From Arthrobacter saudimassiliensis (GTDB taxonomy: Bacteria; Actinomycetota; Actinomycetes; Actinomycetales; Micrococcaceae), in contig LN483070.1 in NCBI GenBank assembly GCA_900016675.1, forward strand, positions 1,426,001 through 1,490,000: DNA of 64,000 nt. Direction: 5' to 3'. Each line of letters begins with the position of its first letter. Position 1 is the first letter of the stretch. A model generated the notes under the pieces. The model was given only the letters and a program-made list of their open reading frames with translations, ran no database searches and had not been told where the DNA came from. This document shows positions 61,590 through 64,000 of the stretch, one piece after another. The position numbers and the translations under genes are program-made.

Positions 61590-62098
61590 GCCGTCGCCCC
61601 CGCCTGTCCGGCCGGCTCCGGCTGCGTGCTGCCGAAGGCGGCGAGCGCCTGGCCGGTCAGCCGGTAGGTGGTCCACTCGTCCTGCGGCCGGGCGCCGAGG
61701 GACTCATAGAAGCGGATGGATGGTTCGTTCCAGTTCAGCACGCACCATTCCACCCTGCGGTAGCCGCGCTCGACGGCGAGGCCTGCCAGGGTCTGCAGCA
61801 GTGCCTTGCCGTAGCCCTTCCCGCGGGCTTCGGGGCGGACGTAGAGGTCCTCGAGCCAGATCCCGTGCGTGCCCTCCCAGGTGGAGTAGTTCAGGAACCA
61901 GAGCGCGAAGCCCTGCACCCCGCCGTCGTCCTCCGCGACGTGCGCGAAGATCGCCGGATGCTCGCCGAACAGGTTGGCCCGCAGCGCCTCCTCCGTATTG
62001 GCGACGGCGTCCGGCTCCTTCTCGTAGACGGCCAGATCGTGGATGAGCTGGAGGATAACGGGGACGTCGCGGGGTTCGGCGGGGCGGATCGAAGTCAT
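61586..62098 (-). CDS. GNAT N-acetyltransferase (diamine/spermidine acetyltransferase-like)
   Basis: This 170-aa single GNAT domain resembles the SAT1-like group: SIRPAEPRDVPVILQLIHDL, FALWFLNYSTWEGTHGIWLE (motif typical of diamine/thialysine acetyltransferases), DLYVRPEARGKGYGKALLQ (acetyl-CoA binding R-x-x-G-x-G), and EWCVLNWNEPSIRFYESLGA. Likely substrate a polyamine, thialysine or similar amine; unproven. The minus-strand TAGTCT 6 nt upstream contains the helicase stop codon and suggests a leaderless mRNA. Coupled to the S33 peptidase gene by a 4-bp overlap. Confidence 0.9.
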   Translation of the reverse strand: MTSIRPAEPRDVPVILQLIHDLAVYEKEPDAVANTEEALRANLFGEHPAIFAHVAEDDGGVQGFALWFLNYSTWEGTHGIWLEDLYVRPEARGKGYGKALLQTLAGLAVERGYRRVEWCVLNWNEPSIRFYESLGARPQDEWTTYRLTGQALAAFGSTQPEPAGQAGATA

Positions 62099-62104
62099 GC
62101 CTCC

Positions 62105-62110
62105 AGACTA
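62105..62110 (-). promoter_or_regulatory. Leaderless -10 box of the GNAT gene, overlapping the helicase stop
   Basis: Minus-strand TAGTCT lies 6 nt before the ATG at 62098; its first three bases are the helicase TAG stop. Confidence 0.45.
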
Positions 62111-64000
62111 GTCGAGCCGCCCGGCGGAGGTGATGCGGATGACGGGCTCGCCGGCGTCGTCGGAGGCGGCGAGGTCCACCTCCGCGCTGATGCCCCAGTC
62201 CAGGTGTCCGGCCGGGTCCTTGAAGACCTGCCGGACCTCCCATTTGCCGGGCAGTTCGGTGATGATCAGCAGGTCGGGGCCGCGTCCGCCGGGTCCGTCG
62301 TCGATGTCTTCGTGTTCCTCGAAGTAGTCGTCCATCAGCGCGGCCCAGCGGTCGGCATCCCAGCCGCTGCCGCCGTCGAGCTCTCCGAGGGCGGCGTCGT
62401 TCTCATCGGCGAAGTACTTGACCCGCTGGAACATCTCGTTGCGCACCATCACGCGGAAGGCGCGCTTGTTGGCGGTGACCCGCGCCGGTTCCGGGGGCAG
62501 GACGGGTTCGGTGGACGCGTTCGGATCGGTCCCGGAAGTCAGTTCCTCCCATTCGTCCAGCAGCGAGGAGTCGGTCTGGCGGACCAGTTCGCCGAGCCAT
62601 TCGATGATGTCGGAAAGGTCCTCGCGCAGCGCTTCGGGCGGCACGGTGTGCAGCAGCGCCTTGTAGCAGTCGGCGAGGTAGCGCAGGACGATGCCCTCGG
62701 AACGGGCCAGCCCGTAGAAGGCGACGTACTCGCCGAAGCCCATGGCCCGTTCGTACATGTCCCGGACGATCGACTTGGGGCTCAGCTCGAAGTCGCCGAG
62801 CCAGGGCGCGCCGGAGCGGTAGACGTCGAAGGACTGGTGCAGCAGCTCGCCCAGCGGTTGGGGATAGGTGACTTCCTCGAGGGCGGCCATCCGCGCCTCG
62901 TATTCGACGCCGTCGGCCTTCATCGCCGCGATCGCCTCGCCGCGGGCCTTCTTCTCCTGGGCGGAGAGGATCTGGCGCGGTTTCTCGAGCGTGGATTCGA
63001 TGACGGAGACGACGTCGAGGGCGTAGGACGCGCTCTCCGGGTCCAGCAGCTCCAGGGCGGCCATGGCGAAGGGGGAGAGCGGCTGGTTGAGCGCGAAGTT
63101 GGGCTGCAGCTGCACCTTCAGCCGGACGGTGCGGCCATCGGCCTGCGGGGTGTCCAGCTTTTCGACGATGCCGGCGGTCTTCAGCTCCCGGTAGATGCCC
63201 AGCGCGCTGCGCATCAGCTTGAGCTGGCTGGCCCGCGTCTCGTGGTTGCGTTCCAGCAGGCTGCGGGCGGCCTTGAACGGATCCCCGGGGCGCTCCAGCA
63301 GGTTCAGCAGCATGGAGTGGCTGACCGTGAAGCTGGAGGACAGCGGTTCCGGAGTGCCGTCAACGAGCTTCTGGTAGGTCGCCTCGCCCCAGGACACGAA
63401 CCCGGTGGGCGGCTTCTTCTTCACCACCTGGCGCAGTTTCTTCTGGTCGTCACCGAACTTGGCCTTGGCCTTGGCCATCGCCTTGTTGTTCTCCACGACG
63501 TGTTCGGGGGCCTGCACGACGACGGTGCCGGCGGTGTCGTAGCCGGCCCGCCCGGCGCGTCCGGCGATCTGGTGGAATTCGCGGACGTTCAGGAGCCGGG
63601 TGCGGGTGCCGTCGTACTTGCTGAGGGCGGTGATCAGCACCGTGCGGATGGGCACGTTGATGCCGACGCCGAGGGTGTCGGTGCCGCAGATGACCTTCAG
63701 CAGGCCGGCCTGGGCCAGCTGTTCGACGAGGCGACGGTACTTGGGCAGCATCCCGGCGTGGTGGACGCCGATGCCGTGCCGGACCAGCCGGTTCAGGGTC
63801 TTGCCGAAGCCGGGGGCGAAGCGGAACCCGGCGATCAGCTCGTTGATCCGGTCCTTTTCCTCGCGGGTGCAGACGTTGATGCTCATCAGCGCCTGGGCGC
63901 GGTCGATCGCTTCGAGCTGGGAGAAGTGCACCACGTAGACGGGCACCTGCTTGGTGGCGAGCAGCTCTTCCAGCGACTCCTGGACCGGGGTCTCGACGTA
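62108..64000 (-). CDS. Ski2-like DEAD/DEAH-box RNA helicase with C-terminal DUF3516 (5' part outside window)
   Basis: The last 630 residues of a large helicase are present; the frame is open to the window end, so the DEAD-box half is missing. The visible second RecA domain has HHAGMLPKYRRLVEQL, motif V CGTDTLGVGINVPIRTV, and motif VI REFHQIAGRAGRAGYDTAG. After about residue 190 follows a long helical region with acidic stretches and no known motif, fitting the DUF3516 extension of actinobacterial Ski2-type helicases. These are presumed to unwind structured RNA or DNA, but the substrate is not established. It ends 9 bp before the GNAT start. Confidence 0.9.
   Translation of the reverse strand, partial: YVETPVQESLEELLATKQVPVYVVHFSQLEAIDRAQALMSINVCTREEKDRINELIAGFRFAPGFGKTLNRLVRHGIGVHHAGMLPKYRRLVEQLAQAGLLKVICGTDTLGVGINVPIRTVLITALSKYDGTRTRLLNVREFHQIAGRAGRAGYDTAGTVVVQAPEHVVENNKAMAKAKAKFGDDQKKLRQVVKKKPPTGFVSWGEATYQKLVDGTPEPLSSSFTVSHSMLLNLLERPGDPFKAARSLLERNHETRASQLKLMRSALGIYRELKTAGIVEKLDTPQADGRTVRLKVQLQPNFALNQPLSPFAMAALELLDPESASYALDVVSVIESTLEKPRQILSAQEKKARGEAIAAMKADGVEYEARMAALEEVTYPQPLGELLHQSFDVYRSGAPWLGDFELSPKSIVRDMYERAMGFGEYVAFYGLARSEGIVLRYLADCYKALLHTVPPEALREDLSDIIEWLGELVRQTDSSLLDEWEELTSGTDPNASTEPVLPPEPARVTANKRAFRVMVRNEMFQRVKYFADENDAALGELDGGSGWDADRWAALMDDYFEEHEDIDDGPGGRGPDLLIITELPGKWEVRQVFKDPAGHLDWGISAEVDLAASDDAGEPVIRITSAGRLD

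Overview
The window is a high-GC actinobacterial chromosome segment, most probably from a Micrococcaceae member (Arthrobacter and relatives). Three things point there. The order polA / rpsA / coaE / uvrB / terC is actinobacterial. The PolA has lost its proofreading residues. Many genes carry a TAGnnT -10 box only 6-7 nt before the start codon, which indicates leaderless transcription. The genus is an inference. No rRNA, tRNA or CRISPR was seen.

Layout. 1-7.0 kb: the end of a Ktr/Trk K+ channel subunit and its RCK subunit, a pentad-repeat small protein, a GH13 alpha-glucosidase, a stand-alone LigD-type polymerase, a YeaQ-type membrane protein, a GT2 glycosyltransferase and an alpha/beta hydrolase. 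7.3-16.3 kb: a 3-hydroxyisobutyryl-CoA hydrolase / enoyl-CoA hydratase pair, a DUF72 protein, adenine deaminase, two paralogous type-B carboxylesterases flanking a short coupled leader/membrane-protein pair, and dihydrolipoyl dehydrogenase. 16.4-18.6 kb: a complete IS481-family element with a partly duplicated end, sitting on the stop codon of a decayed glycosyltransferase gene. 18.8-26.2 kb: an acyl-CoA thioesterase, an ABC1/UbiB kinase and a quinate/shikimate catabolic cluster (MHS transporter, QsuD-like dehydrogenase, QsuB-like dehydratase, IclR regulator) with two perfect TGTGCG-N5-CGCACA operators in its divergent promoter. 26.2-30.3 kb: a gadB-gadC-glsA acid-resistance operon. 30.6-36.7 kb: Hsp20, an MFS exporter with an unusual C-terminal pair of carboxypeptidase-regulatory-like domains, a PiT phosphate permease with a small partner, an Old Yellow Enzyme and a PaaI-type thioesterase.

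36.7-55.6 kb is the conserved housekeeping core (polA, an Eis-like acetyltransferase, rpsA, coaE, uvrB, terC). It is interrupted by a cellobiose/beta-glucoside ABC operon (substrate-binding protein, two permeases, GH1 beta-glucosidase, LacI regulator). That operon has a near-consensus promoter flanked by two identical 14-bp LacI-type palindromes. A YigZ / rRNA-methyltransferase pair lies between it and coaE. 55.5-60.0 kb holds a four-gene cell-surface glycosylation operon (GtrB-like, GtrA-like, GT-C membrane enzyme, GT2). 60.3-64 kb holds an S33 peptidase, a GNAT acetyltransferase and the 3' part of a Ski2-like helicase that runs off the window.

The regions of most biological interest are the qsu cluster with its IclR-type control region, the ceb-like operon, the gad operon that includes a glutaminase, the MFS fusion, and the IS481 copy whose transposase stop codon is supplied by the target site.
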